64,000 nt of DNA from Streptomyces toxytricini (GTDB lineage Bacteria > Actinomycetota > Actinomycetes > Streptomycetales > Streptomycetaceae), in NCBI RefSeq assembly GCF_014649915.1, contig NZ_BMTY01000016.1, forward strand, positions 126,900 to 190,899. Reading direction: 5' to 3'. This document shows, in pieces, positions 27,559 through 36,105 of this stretch. Each line of letters opens with the position of its first letter. Within the stretch, counting starts at the first letter, position 1. A program made the position numbers and the translations under genes. A model generated the notes under the pieces. It ran no database searches, was not told the DNA's origin, and saw nothing but the letters and a program-made list of their open reading frames with translations.

Positions 27559-28801
27559 TGAAGTTCGACACCAGGCGGCGCGGTGGACCGGCGAGTTCGG
27601 GGGCCGGCATGGCGGCCCGCCACTCCTCCAGCAGCACCCGCAGCTGGAGCCGGGCGAAGTGGGCTCCGAGACAGACGTGCGGGCCGTCGCCGAAGGAGAC
27701 GTGCGGATTGGGGGCCCGGTCCAGGACGAGGCGCCCGGGGTCGGAGAAGACCCTCTCGTCGTGGTTGGCGGAGGCGTGGAATACGACGACCTTGTCGCCC
27801 GCGCGGATCGTCCGGCCGGCCAGCTCGGTGTCGGTCGCGGCCGTACGGCGGAAGCTGAGCACCGGCGGATGCACGCGCAGCAGCTCCTCGACGGCGCGGT
27901 CCGCGGGCACCTCCCCGGAGGCCAGCCTCCGGTAGGCGTCCGGGGCGCCGGCGAGGGCGAGCAGCGCGCCGGGGGCGGCCGAGCGGACGGTGTCGTTGCC
28001 GGCGACGGTCAGCAGGAAGAAGAACATCTCCAGCTCGGCCGGTTCCAGCCCGGCCTCCGCGAGGGAGGTCATGACGTCGTCGCCGGGCCGGCGCCGCTTG
28101 TGCTCGGCGAGTTCCCGGGCGTACGCGAACATCTCGCCGAGCAGGGCCGGGGAGCGCGGGTTGAGCGGGGTGCCGTCCGGCCCGCGCAGCGGCTCAGGGG
28201 CGTCCTCCGGATCCTGGTAGCCGATGACGCGCACGGTCCAGTCGAGGAGCAGGCCGCGGTCGGCGGCCGGGATGCCGAGCAGGTCGGTCAGGTTGAGCAG
28301 CGCGTACTCGTCGGTGACGGCGGGCACCACGTCGCAGGCGCCGTCCGCGGCCTTCGCGCGGGCGGCGGCGAGGAGGGTACGGGCCCGGTCGCGGACGCGG
28401 TCCGCGAACGCGTCGACCCGGGCGGGCGTGAAGGCGCGGGAGACGGTGCGGCGCAGCCTGCCGTGGGCGGGCGGGTCCTGGTTGAGCATGGTGCTGCGCA
28501 GGAACGGCAGGTCGGCGGGGTCGGGGTCGCGGATCTGGGTGGCGCCGGCCCAGGAGGAGTACGCGGAGTGGTCGCGCAGGACGCGGACGACGTCGGCGTG
28601 CCGGGTGACGGCCCAGAAGCCGGGGCCGGCCGGCCAGCCCGAAACCTCGGGCTCCTCCTGCCAGGCGACGGGGTGGTGGTCGCGCAGCAGCCGGTAGCGC
28701 TCGTGCGGGATGCCCGCGGCGTACAGGCGCGGGTCGAACACGTCGGGGACGGAGCCTGCGGGGGCGGGGTCTCCGGTCCGGTCCGGGGATGCGGGAGGCA
28801 T
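27509..28801 (-). CDS. Cytochrome P450 (first)
   Basis: 430-aa class I soluble P450. Heme-binding FGDGPHVCLG has the axial Cys at about 377, the ExxR pair is in VEELLR, and the I-helix is AGNDTVRS, where Asn and Asp replace the more usual His and Glu of AGHET. The N-terminal VFDPRLYAAGIPHERYRLLRD fits bacterial CYP families acting on sterol-like or fatty-acid-like substrates (CYP125/142 style), but the substrate is not readable. No ferredoxin is adjacent. Its 3' end overlaps the convergent upstream gene by 50 bp. It lies 99 bp after the GerMN lipoprotein gene on the same strand, so it may be the tail of that operon. Confidence 0.94.
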   Translation of the reverse strand: MPPASPDRTGDPAPAGSVPDVFDPRLYAAGIPHERYRLLRDHHPVAWQEEPEVSGWPAGPGFWAVTRHADVVRVLRDHSAYSSWAGATQIRDPDPADLPFLRSTMLNQDPPAHGRLRRTVSRAFTPARVDAFADRVRDRARTLLAAARAKAADGACDVVPAVTDEYALLNLTDLLGIPAADRGLLLDWTVRVIGYQDPEDAPEPLRGPDGTPLNPRSPALLGEMFAYARELAEHKRRRPGDDVMTSLAEAGLEPAELEMFFFLLTVAGNDTVRSAAPGALLALAGAPDAYRRLASGEVPADRAVEELLRVHPPVLSFRRTAATDTELAGRTIRAGDKVVVFHASANHDERVFSDPGRLVLDRAPNPHVSFGDGPHVCLGAHFARLQLRVLLEEWRAAMPAPELAGPPRRLVSNFINGMTRLPLRVSGPQR

Positions 28802-28900
28802 GGGCCCACGGTGGCGGGGCGGCCCCGGCGCCGCAAGAGGGCCCGCACGGCCTGCCCGCTCCCCGTCGTGGGCGCCCTCGCCCGCGCGGCGCGGCGCACC

Positions 28901-29416
28901 TCAGAGCGGACCGGTGCGGCAGGGCTCGGGGGCCAGCACGGTGTCCGGGCCGCGCAGCCTCGCCTCGACGTGCGAGGCGGCGTTGGCCACCGCGGTGCAC
29001 ACCACCTGGCGGCGGGCGAGGTCCGGAAGTTTGGCCACGTCGATCGGCAGGCGGACCTCGATGACGTCGTCGGCGGGGCCCTCCACGGTGGTCGTCCCGG
29101 CGAGGGCGAGGTCGACCGGGGGCAGCGCGGTCCGCAGCCCGGAGGCCCGCTCCCGCTCACCCGGTCCGACGAGCAGCCGGAACAGCGCGACCTGGACCCC
29201 CGGCGCGGAATAGCCGGAATGCGTGGCGACGAGGCGCGAGTCGGGCGTCAGGAAGTACACCAGCGAATCCGCACTGCCTTCCTCGGGCCGCACCTCCACT
29301 TCGGCGGGGGCGCCGCTCTCCACGACCCCCGTCGTCTTGATGCCGCAGCCGGCGAGCAGCAGCCCGGCCGCGGCCGCGGCGGAAGCCGCACGGGCGGCGT
29401 CGCGGATCCTGCTCAT
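28901..29416 (-). CDS. GerMN-domain lipoprotein
   Basis: 171-aa lipoprotein. The signal ends in LLLAGC (about residue 24), then SLVYFLTPDSRLVATHSGYSAP and LFRLLVGPGERERASGLRTALPP give the pattern of the GerMN (sporulation/spore germination) domain also found in LpqB. ATG 29416 overlaps the kinase stop by 4 bp. Position after a response regulator and sensor kinase suggests an extracytoplasmic accessory that tunes the kinase, as in MtrAB-LpqB or the afsQ region; inferred. Confidence 0.85.
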   Translation of the reverse strand: MSRIRDAARAASAAAAAGLLLAGCGIKTTGVVESGAPAEVEVRPEEGSADSLVYFLTPDSRLVATHSGYSAPGVQVALFRLLVGPGERERASGLRTALPPVDLALAGTTTVEGPADDVIEVRLPIDVAKLPDLARRQVVCTAVANAASHVEARLRGPDTVLAPEPCRTGPL

Positions 29417-30948
29417 GCGTCGGCCTCCAGGGGCATGTCGAGGGTGAACACGGCGCCCCCGGCGGGTCCGTTGCGGGCCTCCAGGGTTCCGCCGTGCAGC
29501 CGTACGTTCTCCAGGGTGATGGCGAGGCCCAGGCCGCTGCCGGCGGAGCGGGTGCGGGCGGCGTCGGCCTTGAAGAAGCGGTCGAAGATGTGCGGCAGCA
29601 CCTCCGGGGCGATGCCGGGCCCGCTGTCGGCGACCTCGACGACCAGCCGCGGCCCGCCGGGCTGCGGTCGGGTCCGCACGGTGACGCGGACGGGCGCGCC
29701 GCCGTGCCGCAGGGCGTTGCCGACGAGGTTGGCGAGGACGACGTCGAAACGGCGCGGGTCGAGGCGGGCGCGGGCGTCCCGGGGCAGGTCGGTGACGACC
29801 CGGGCGTCGTCCCAGTGGCGGCGCTCCAGCGTCTTGCGGACGGCCTCGGCGACGTCGACCTCGTCCAGGTTGAGCTCGGCGGCGCGCGCGTCGAAGCGGG
29901 AGATCTCCATCAGGTCCTCGACGAGGACGGCGAGCTTGCCGGTCTCGGCGCTGATCAGCCGCAGGGCCGCGGCCGTGTCGGCGTCGAGGCCTGCGGCCTC
30001 CTCGTCGAGGACCTCGGTGACGGCGAGCATCCCGGCGAGCGGGGTGCGCAGCTCGTGGGAGACGTCGGAGGCGAAGCGGCGGGCCCGGGTCTCGGCGTCC
30101 CGCAGCTCGGCCACCGACGCCTCCAGGGCGCGGGCGGTGTCGTTGAAGGTGCGGGCCAGTCCGGCGAGTTCGTCGGCGCCGCGGACCTCGATCCGGGTGT
30201 CGAGGCGGCCGCGGCCCATCTTCTGGGCGGCGCGCCGCATGTCCCGTACGGGGCGCAGCACGCTGCGCGCGGCGAGCAGGGCGGGTATGACGGCGGCGGC
30301 GAGGCCCGGAACGGCGCCGCGCTGCGCGGCCTCGACCATGGCCTGCACGGTGGTCCGCTCGCCGGAGAGCGGCATGGTGGCGAAGACGACGAGTCCGGTG
30401 GGCGGGCGGGCGCCGTTCGCGCGGAACACCGCGGGCATCCCGACGGCGAGGTAGGGGTCGCCGTCGGCGTCGGTGACGCGCTGGAACGCCCCGTGCGGGT
30501 GGGCGGTGACCTGGCGGCGGAGCCGGTCGGTGACGACGGTGGAGGTGGGCGAGCCGTTGCTGGAGGCGCGCAGCCGGCCGTACTCGGCGAAGACGTTCCA
30601 GGGGTGCGGTTTGCCGCGCTTGGCGAGTTCGGAGACGAGGCGGTCGAGCTGCTCCTGCTCCATGGGCAGGCTGACGGGCTGGGCCTCCATCAGGTCGCGC
30701 AGGGTGCTGACGGCGGTGTCCTGGCTCTGTTTGAGGACGGCGTTGCGGGCCTGCTGGTAGGTCAGGGCGGCGGTGGAGACCGCGCTGACCGCCGCGACCA
30801 GCAGGAACGCCGCGATCAGGCGGGTGCGCAGGCCGAGCGGGGCGATGCGCCGCTCGCGCGGGGTGCCGCGGCGGCGCCGGGCGAACCACGCCGGGCGCCC
30901 GGTGCGGCCGGCGCGCGGGGTGCGGTCGCGGTGTGCGGTGCGTGCCAC
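29413..30948 (-). CDS. Sensor histidine kinase, HAMP type
   Basis: 511-aa membrane kinase. A basic N-terminus is followed by a transmembrane helix (LIAAFLLVAAVSAVSTAAL, about 45-63), an extracytoplasmic sensor domain (about 65-200), a second helix (VPGLAAAVIPALLAA), HAMP (RPVRDMRRAAQKMGRGRLD), dimerisation box SDVSHELRTPLAGML with phospho-His near 300, and the ATPase N, G1 (DSGPGI), F and G2 (GSGLGLAI) boxes. 9 bp after the response regulator and coupled to the lipoprotein gene. Likely an envelope stress sensor given MurJ and FemX upstream. Confidence 0.94.
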   Translation of the reverse strand: MARTAHRDRTPRAGRTGRPAWFARRRRGTPRERRIAPLGLRTRLIAAFLLVAAVSAVSTAALTYQQARNAVLKQSQDTAVSTLRDLMEAQPVSLPMEQEQLDRLVSELAKRGKPHPWNVFAEYGRLRASSNGSPTSTVVTDRLRRQVTAHPHGAFQRVTDADGDPYLAVGMPAVFRANGARPPTGLVVFATMPLSGERTTVQAMVEAAQRGAVPGLAAAVIPALLAARSVLRPVRDMRRAAQKMGRGRLDTRIEVRGADELAGLARTFNDTARALEASVAELRDAETRARRFASDVSHELRTPLAGMLAVTEVLDEEAAGLDADTAAALRLISAETGKLAVLVEDLMEISRFDARAAELNLDEVDVAEAVRKTLERRHWDDARVVTDLPRDARARLDPRRFDVVLANLVGNALRHGGAPVRVTVRTRPQPGGPRLVVEVADSGPGIAPEVLPHIFDRFFKADAARTRSAGSGLGLAITLENVRLHGGTLEARNGPAGGAVFTLDMPLEADA

Positions 30949-30957
30949 CGGGCCCGC

Positions 30958-31641
30958 CTACAGGGGGCCGAAGCGGTAGCCGAAGCCCCGCACGGTCTGG
31001 ATGTAGCGGGGCGTGCCGTCCGGGTCCTCGATCTTGTGGCGCAGGCGGCGCACGCAGGCGTCCACGAGCCGGGCGTCCGCGTGGTAGCTGTGCTCCCACA
31101 CGTACTCCAGGAGCTGCTGGCGGGAGAAGACCTGCTCGGGCGAGGCCGACAGGTGCAGCAGCAGCTTGAGTTCGCTGGGGGCCAGGGCGATGCGCTCGCC
31201 GCCCCGGGCAACGGTCAGCCCGGCCCGGTCGACGACGAGGTCGCCGTGGAACTCCACCTGGGGCCGGCCGCCGGCGGGGGCGCCGAGGCGGCGCAGGACG
31301 GCCTTGATGCGGGCCTCGATGACCTCGGTGCGGGCGGGCTTGACGATGTAGTCGTCGGCGCCTGCCTCCAGGCCGACGACGATGTCGAAGTCGTCGCCGC
31401 GCGCAGTGAGCATGATGATCGGGACCTGGCTGGTCTCGCGGATGCGGCGGCAGACCTGTACGCCGTTGATGCCGGGCAGCATCAGGTCGAGCAGGACGAG
31501 TTCCGGGTGGAAGCCGCCCATCAGGGCGAGGCCGGCCTCTCCGGTCTCGGCGGCGGCCACCTCGTGGCCGCGGCGGCGCAGGCCGAGGCCGACTCCGGCC
31601 CGGACGGAGGGGTCGTCCTCGATCAGCAGTACGCGGGGCAT
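30958..31641 (-). CDS. OmpR/PhoB-family response regulator
   Basis: 227-aa regulator. The receiver domain has acidic pair Asp9-Asp10, phospho-acceptor Asp52 in LLDLMLPG, Thr in MLTARGDD and Lys in IVKPA. The C-terminal winged helix is in LAPSELKLLLHLSASPEQVF to GFGYRFGPL. Partner of the kinase 9 bp downstream. It is preceded, 34 bp away, by the murJ-like gene on the same strand. Resembles AfsQ1/CseB-type regulators; the target is unknown. Confidence 0.95.
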   Translation of the reverse strand: MPRVLLIEDDPSVRAGVGLGLRRRGHEVAAAETGEAGLALMGGFHPELVLLDLMLPGINGVQVCRRIRETSQVPIIMLTARGDDFDIVVGLEAGADDYIVKPARTEVIEARIKAVLRRLGAPAGGRPQVEFHGDLVVDRAGLTVARGGERIALAPSELKLLLHLSASPEQVFSRQQLLEYVWEHSYHADARLVDACVRRLRHKIEDPDGTPRYIQTVRGFGYRFGPL

Positions 31642-31675
31642 CGGGCGGTGTCCAAGCGGTCGGGCTGCTCCCGGG

Positions 31676-33355
31676 TCAGCGGCGTGTGCGCCGCAGGGAG
31701 TCCAGCAGGTCGGTGAGGGCGGTCAGGCGCAGCGGCCGGGCGAGCAGGACGACGACGAGGGCGGTCACGGCGGTTCCCGCGGCGGCGGCCGCGACGTCCC
31801 CGGCCGGGGCGGCGGCCCGGGCGGCGGCGTGGCCGGCGGCGGCCGCCGGCAGGGACGCGGCGAGGAGCCGCAGGTGGGTGCGCAGGGCGGTGTCGGTGTG
31901 CCCGCCGGGCGGGCCGGGGCGCGGGCCGAGCCGCCGGGCGAGGGTCCAGGCGGTCGCGGCGAGTCCGGCGCAGAGGGCGGCGGAGTAGGCGGCGGCCATG
32001 CCGGTGACGGCCCAGCGCGGCGGCAGCAGCAGGAAGGCGGCGGCGGACAGGCCGGCGTTGAGTCCGGCGATGACGAGGTTCAGCAGGAAGGGGGTGCGGG
32101 TGTCGGAGAGGGCGTAGAAGCCGCGTGTGAGGACGTACTGGCCCGAGAGGGCGACGAGGCCGGGGGCGAAGGCGGCGAGCATGCCGGCCATGACCGCGAC
32201 GTCGGCGGCGCCGGTGCGGCCGTACCCGAAGACGCTGCCGATGACCCAGGGGGCGAGCGCGGCGAGCAGCGCGGCGGCCGGGACGATGAGGGCGGCGCTG
32301 GAGCGCAGCGCGGAGGAGACGTCCCGGCGGACGGCGGCGAGGTCGCCGTCGGCTGCGGAGGCGCTCATGCGGGGCATCAGGGCGGTGACGAGGGAGACGG
32401 TGATGATGCCCTGGGGGACGATCCACAGCTGGTGGGCGTTGCTGTAGGCGGTGTAGCCGGCGCCTCCGGCGAGGCCCGCCTCCACGGCCTGCCCGCCGGC
32501 GGTGGTGGACAGCCGGGTGACGACCCAGTACCCGATCTGGTTGGTGAGGACGAGGAGGACCGTCCAGCCGGCGTTGCGCAGCGGCCGGGCGAGGCCCTTG
32601 CCGCGCCAGTCGAAGCGGGGGCGCCAGCGGAAGCCGGCGGCGCGCAGCGAGGGGGCGAGCGCGGCGGCCTGGACGACGATGCCGGCGGTGGTGCCGAGGC
32701 CGAGGAGGCGGGTCTCGGCGGCGGTGAGGCCGTCGCCGCCGCCGTGGGCGGCGTACAGGAAGTACCCGAAGACGGCGGTGACGACGAGGTTGTTGAGGAC
32801 GGGCGTCCACATCATGGCGCCGAACCGGCCGCGGGCGTTCAGCACCTGCCCGAGGAGGGTGAAGAGGCCGTAGAAGAGGATCTGCGGGAGGCAGTAGCGG
32901 GCGAGGGCGGTGGTGGTGCCGGCCTGCGCGCCCGTGTAGGGGGTGTATGCCGCCACGAGCGCGGGGGCGGCGAGCACGGCGGCGGCGGTCAGCAGCAGGA
33001 GGGCCGCCGTGCAGGCGGTCAGCAGCCGGTCGGTGTAGGCGGCCCCGCCGTCGGGGTGCTGCCGGGCCGCCCGGACGAGCTCGGGGACGAAGACGGCGTT
33101 CAGGGCGCCGCCTATGAGCAGCATGTAGAGGATGTTCGGGACGGTGTTGGCGACGGTGTACGCGTCCCCGAGCAGCCCGGTGCCGAGGGCGGCGACGACG
33201 ACGGCGGAGCGGACGAAGCCGGTGGCGCGGGAGACGACGGAGCCGGCGGCCATGAGGGCCCCGCTGCGCAGCACGGAGCCGCGGGGCGGGTCGGCGGCGG
33301 GTGGGGCGCCGTCGGGTGCTTCGGTGGTGCCCGCTGCGGGTGCGGCGGCGGTCAC
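31676..33355 (-). CDS. murJ: Lipid II flippase MurJ-like (MviN) protein
   Basis: 559-aa polytopic MOP-superfamily protein with about 14 hydrophobic segments. The family motif region GFVRSAVVVAALGTGLLGDAY follows a soluble Pro/Ala-rich N-terminus, and ARYCLPQILFYGLFTLLGQVLNARG and TRGFYALSDTRTP are typical of MurJ. GTG 33355 overlaps the stop of the upstream FemX-like gene by 4 bp. It should carry lipid-linked precursors across the membrane. The main Streptomyces murJ lies near parA/rnpA-region genes, so this may be a second paralogue. The C-terminal 60 residues are a hydrophobic, less conserved tail. Confidence 0.88.
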   Translation of the reverse strand: MTAAAPAAGTTEAPDGAPPAADPPRGSVLRSGALMAAGSVVSRATGFVRSAVVVAALGTGLLGDAYTVANTVPNILYMLLIGGALNAVFVPELVRAARQHPDGGAAYTDRLLTACTAALLLLTAAAVLAAPALVAAYTPYTGAQAGTTTALARYCLPQILFYGLFTLLGQVLNARGRFGAMMWTPVLNNLVVTAVFGYFLYAAHGGGDGLTAAETRLLGLGTTAGIVVQAAALAPSLRAAGFRWRPRFDWRGKGLARPLRNAGWTVLLVLTNQIGYWVVTRLSTTAGGQAVEAGLAGGAGYTAYSNAHQLWIVPQGIITVSLVTALMPRMSASAADGDLAAVRRDVSSALRSSAALIVPAAALLAALAPWVIGSVFGYGRTGAADVAVMAGMLAAFAPGLVALSGQYVLTRGFYALSDTRTPFLLNLVIAGLNAGLSAAAFLLLPPRWAVTGMAAAYSAALCAGLAATAWTLARRLGPRPGPPGGHTDTALRTHLRLLAASLPAAAAGHAAARAAAPAGDVAAAAAGTAVTALVVVLLARPLRLTALTDLLDSLRRTRR

Positions 33356-34515
33356 CGGCGGGCCAGGTAGGCCTGGAAGGCCTTGTGCAGGGCCGCGTTC
33401 GCGTACCCGTCCATCGCTGTCTCCCACTCTCCGAGCGTTTCGACGACCTGTCCGCCGGTTCCGAGCTTCCAGCGCAGCAGTCCGAAAGAACGTTCGTCGG
33501 GGTCGAGTGTGGAGGGTACCCCGCGCATGTCGTACTCGTCCGCGCCGAGGGCGTGGGCGTCGCGCATCATGCGCCACTGCAGGGCGTTGCTGGGCCGCAC
33601 CTCGCGGCGGTGGTCGGCGGAGGCGCCGGTCTGGTACCAGACGCGCCGCCCGGTGGACACCATGGTGTGGGCGGCGAGCACCTCGCCCTGGTGGACGGCG
33701 AGGTAGAGCCGCATCCGGCCGGGGGCCTCGGCGTTGAGGACGGCGTACTGCTGCTGGTAGTAGGCGAGGGAGCGGCCGAGGCGGAAGCCGTCGCGCTCCT
33801 CGGTGATGCGCAGCAGCCGGTGGAACTCGGGCAGGTCGGCGGCGGTGCCCAGGACGGTTTCGACACCGCATTTGGCGGCCTTGCGGACGTTGCGGCGCCA
33901 TTCCTGGTTGAGGCCGGACCACAGGTCGTCCAGGGAGCGGCCGGCCAGCGGCACGCGGAAGACGTGGCGGGGCTGGGCGTCACCGTCGTCCTCGCCGCCG
34001 CACCGCTGCCAGCCGCGGGTGCGCAGCCGGTCGGCGAGGGCGGCGCCGACGGGGTCGACCTCGGTGGCGAGGACGTCGGTGAGGCGGCGGTCGGGCCCGG
34101 CGGCGGCCTTGAGGACGGCGGCGTCCCAGCGGCGGTACGCGGGCGAGGGGCCGATGCGGACGGCGAAGGCGCCGGCGGCGCGCAGGTGGCGCATGAGGGG
34201 GCGGAGCCAGTCGTCGATGCGGGGGTCGGACCAGTCGGCGACGGGCCCTTCGGGGAGGTAGGCGAAGTATTTGCGGGTGCCGGGGAATTGGCGGTAGAGG
34301 ACGAGTCCGGCGCCGGTGATTTCCCCGCCGGTGCGGTGCCATCCGACCCTTTCCGACCGCCAGAGGTCCTTTACGCCGGCCCAGGAGGGGTACTGGAGAA
34401 AGCTGGCCCGGCCGTGCCGGGAAAGGAAGGAGGCGTATTCGGCGACGGACAGGGAGCGCACCGTCCGGTCCGGCTCCCGGTGCCGCCGGGCGGGGGTGGC
34501 GAGCAGTGCGCACAC
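33352..34515 (-). CDS. FemABX-like peptidyltransferase (GNAT fold)
   Basis: 387-aa protein with two GNAT-like halves: SLSVAEYASFLSRHGRASFLQ near the N-terminus, then LNQEWRRNVRKAAKCGVET and GEVLAAHTMVSTGRRVWYQTGASADHRREVRPSNALQW in the C-terminal half. The last stretch is characteristic of FemX/lipid II aminoacyltransferases. It would transfer an amino acid from aminoacyl-tRNA to a peptidoglycan precursor. GTG 34515 has AGGAAGG 8 nt upstream. It is coupled to the MurJ-like gene and divergent from an L,D-transpeptidase, giving a coherent cell-wall group. Confidence 0.88.
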   Translation of the reverse strand: MCALLATPARRHREPDRTVRSLSVAEYASFLSRHGRASFLQYPSWAGVKDLWRSERVGWHRTGGEITGAGLVLYRQFPGTRKYFAYLPEGPVADWSDPRIDDWLRPLMRHLRAAGAFAVRIGPSPAYRRWDAAVLKAAAGPDRRLTDVLATEVDPVGAALADRLRTRGWQRCGGEDDGDAQPRHVFRVPLAGRSLDDLWSGLNQEWRRNVRKAAKCGVETVLGTAADLPEFHRLLRITEERDGFRLGRSLAYYQQQYAVLNAEAPGRMRLYLAVHQGEVLAAHTMVSTGRRVWYQTGASADHRREVRPSNALQWRMMRDAHALGADEYDMRGVPSTLDPDERSFGLLRWKLGTGGQVVETLGEWETAMDGYANAALHKAFQAYLARR

Positions 34516-34756
34516 GGCGGTGGCCTTCCTGTACGTCCCGTCCGGGAGGGGGTGTGGGTGGTGGGGCGCACAGGACTCTCACAGGCGTCGATGACCGCGC
34601 TGCGCAACGAATGTGACCGTTCCATGACCGTTCTGCTGCGGTCCGCGTCACAAGCGGTTGCCGGATGTTTTCCGATGATTGCGCAACCTAGAGTCGCCCC
34701 GACCGCATCTCCTTTTGCGGACGATCCCTGACGCCGCTACCCGAGAGGGCCTTTCG

Positions 34757-35968
34757 TTGAGCCGCACACGCCGCTTCGCCCGACGCCGCCACGCCGTTCT
34801 GGCGGGCACCGCCGTACTCATGGCCGCCGCTCTGACCGCATGCGGCGGCGGCGACGCGAAGGAGGGCGGTGACGCGAAGGGCGATCAGAAGAAGAAGTCG
34901 GAGATGGCCATCTCCGTGAACCTCACGGGCGACCAGGCCAAGCCCGGGGAGCCGGTGACGGTCACGCTCGCCGAGGGCAAGCTCTCCCTGGTGAAGGTGT
35001 CCGACGGCAAGGGCGGCGAACTGCCCGGCAAGATAGCCGATGACGGCCGGACCTGGACCTCGGAGCGCAATGCGGCGCCGGGGACGCAGTACAAGGTCGA
35101 CGCGCAGAACACCGACAGCCAGAGTGCGACGGCGCAGTTCAAGACGGCGGCCGCCGACAAGGTGAACAAGGTCACGATCGTGCCGGGCAAGGGCTCCACG
35201 ATGGGCGTGGGCCAGCCGGTCTCGCTGGTGTTCGACAACCCGGTGAAGAACAAGGCCGAGGTGGAGAAGCGCCTGAAGGTGACCACCTCGAACAACACCG
35301 AGGGCTCCTGGGGCTGGTTCAAGGACTACACCGGCAACGACCGCGTGGACTGGCGGCCGAAGGACTACTGGAAGTCCGGGACCGAGGTCAAGGTCGAGAT
35401 GAGCCTGAACGGCGTGGACTCCGGCCCGGGCGGCGGCTACTTCGTCCGCGACTACGACACGAACTTCACGATCGGCAAGGACCGCCGGCTCCAGGTCGAC
35501 CTGGACTCCAAGAAGATGGACGTGGTCGAGGACGGCCAGACCGTGAAGTCCATCCCGGTCTCGGCGGGCACGCCCGGCGGCAAGAAGGCCTCCTGGTCCG
35601 GGAAGATGGTGCTGATGACCAAGGAGGGCACCATCCGGATGGACTCCCAGACGGTGGGCCTGGGCGACTCCTACGACAAGATGGTCGACTACTCGATGCG
35701 CGTGACCTGGTCCGGCATGTACATCCACGCCGCGCCGTGGAACGCCGGCAAGTTCGGCCGCGAGAACGCCAGTTCCGGCTGCGTCGGCATGAGCGACTCC
35801 GACGCGAAGTGGCTGTTCGGCACGGCCCAGGTCGGCGACCCGGTCGAGGTCACGGGCGGCGGCTCCAAGGGCAAGGCGGACATCGGCAACGGGTACGGCC
35901 AGTGGAACCTGTCGTGGGACGAGTGGAAGGCCAAGAGCGCCCTCACCGGGGCTGCGCAGAACGGCTGA
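34757..35968 (+). CDS. L,D-transpeptidase lipoprotein (YkuD with Ig-like domains)
   Basis: 403-aa exported enzyme that makes 3-3 peptidoglycan cross-links. The start is TTG 34757 with GAGAGGG 8 nt upstream; the signal has an Arg-rich N-region and a lipobox LTAC near residue 28. Two Ig-like beta domains (about 55-140 and 150-260) precede the catalytic domain, with HAAPW and the nucleophile Cys342 in SSGCVGMSDSD. The SxGC motif has Ser where many enzymes have HG. Full length compared with LdtMt2-type proteins. It shares the 240-bp divergent promoter region with the FemX-like gene. Confidence 0.94.
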   Translation: MSRTRRFARRRHAVLAGTAVLMAAALTACGGGDAKEGGDAKGDQKKKSEMAISVNLTGDQAKPGEPVTVTLAEGKLSLVKVSDGKGGELPGKIADDGRTWTSERNAAPGTQYKVDAQNTDSQSATAQFKTAAADKVNKVTIVPGKGSTMGVGQPVSLVFDNPVKNKAEVEKRLKVTTSNNTEGSWGWFKDYTGNDRVDWRPKDYWKSGTEVKVEMSLNGVDSGPGGGYFVRDYDTNFTIGKDRRLQVDLDSKKMDVVEDGQTVKSIPVSAGTPGGKKASWSGKMVLMTKEGTIRMDSQTVGLGDSYDKMVDYSMRVTWSGMYIHAAPWNAGKFGRENASSGCVGMSDSDAKWLFGTAQVGDPVEVTGGGSKGKADIGNGYGQWNLSWDEWKAKSALTGAAQNG

Positions 35969-36010
35969 GACGCCACCCAGCCGCCCATAAGCGTGCATCG
36001 CCCAACAATC

Positions 36011-36066
36011 GTTACCAGTGCGTAACTTACTGGCGGGTTACCTCCGGTAAGCGGCTCCGGTTACCG
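36011..36066. promoter_or_regulatory. GTTAC/GTAAC motif cluster before the secreted hydrolase
   Basis: Five GTTAC/GTAAC-type half-sites lie in 56 bp: GTTACC 36011, GTAAC 36022-36026 paired with GTTAC 36037-36041 across 10 bp, CGGTAA 36045-36050, and GTTACCG 36060-36066. A similar set precedes the SGNH hydrolase at 60969-61005. Probable regulator-binding region; the regulator is unknown. Confidence 0.45.
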
Positions 36067-36105
36067 TTCGGTCACTCCGACACCGGCGCACGCGAGGAGC
36101 CCCCT

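Noticed and set aside
28901..31641. The cseABC/sigE operon
   Set aside because: The gene order is regulator, kinase, lipoprotein, with no sigma factor adjacent. It is closer in layout to afsQ-like or MtrAB-LpqB-like systems.
31382..34731. + strand frames of 476-740 codons over MurJ, FemX and the two-component genes
   Set aside because: Antisense to genes with clear membrane and catalytic motifs; composition typical of reverse readings of GC-rich coding DNA.
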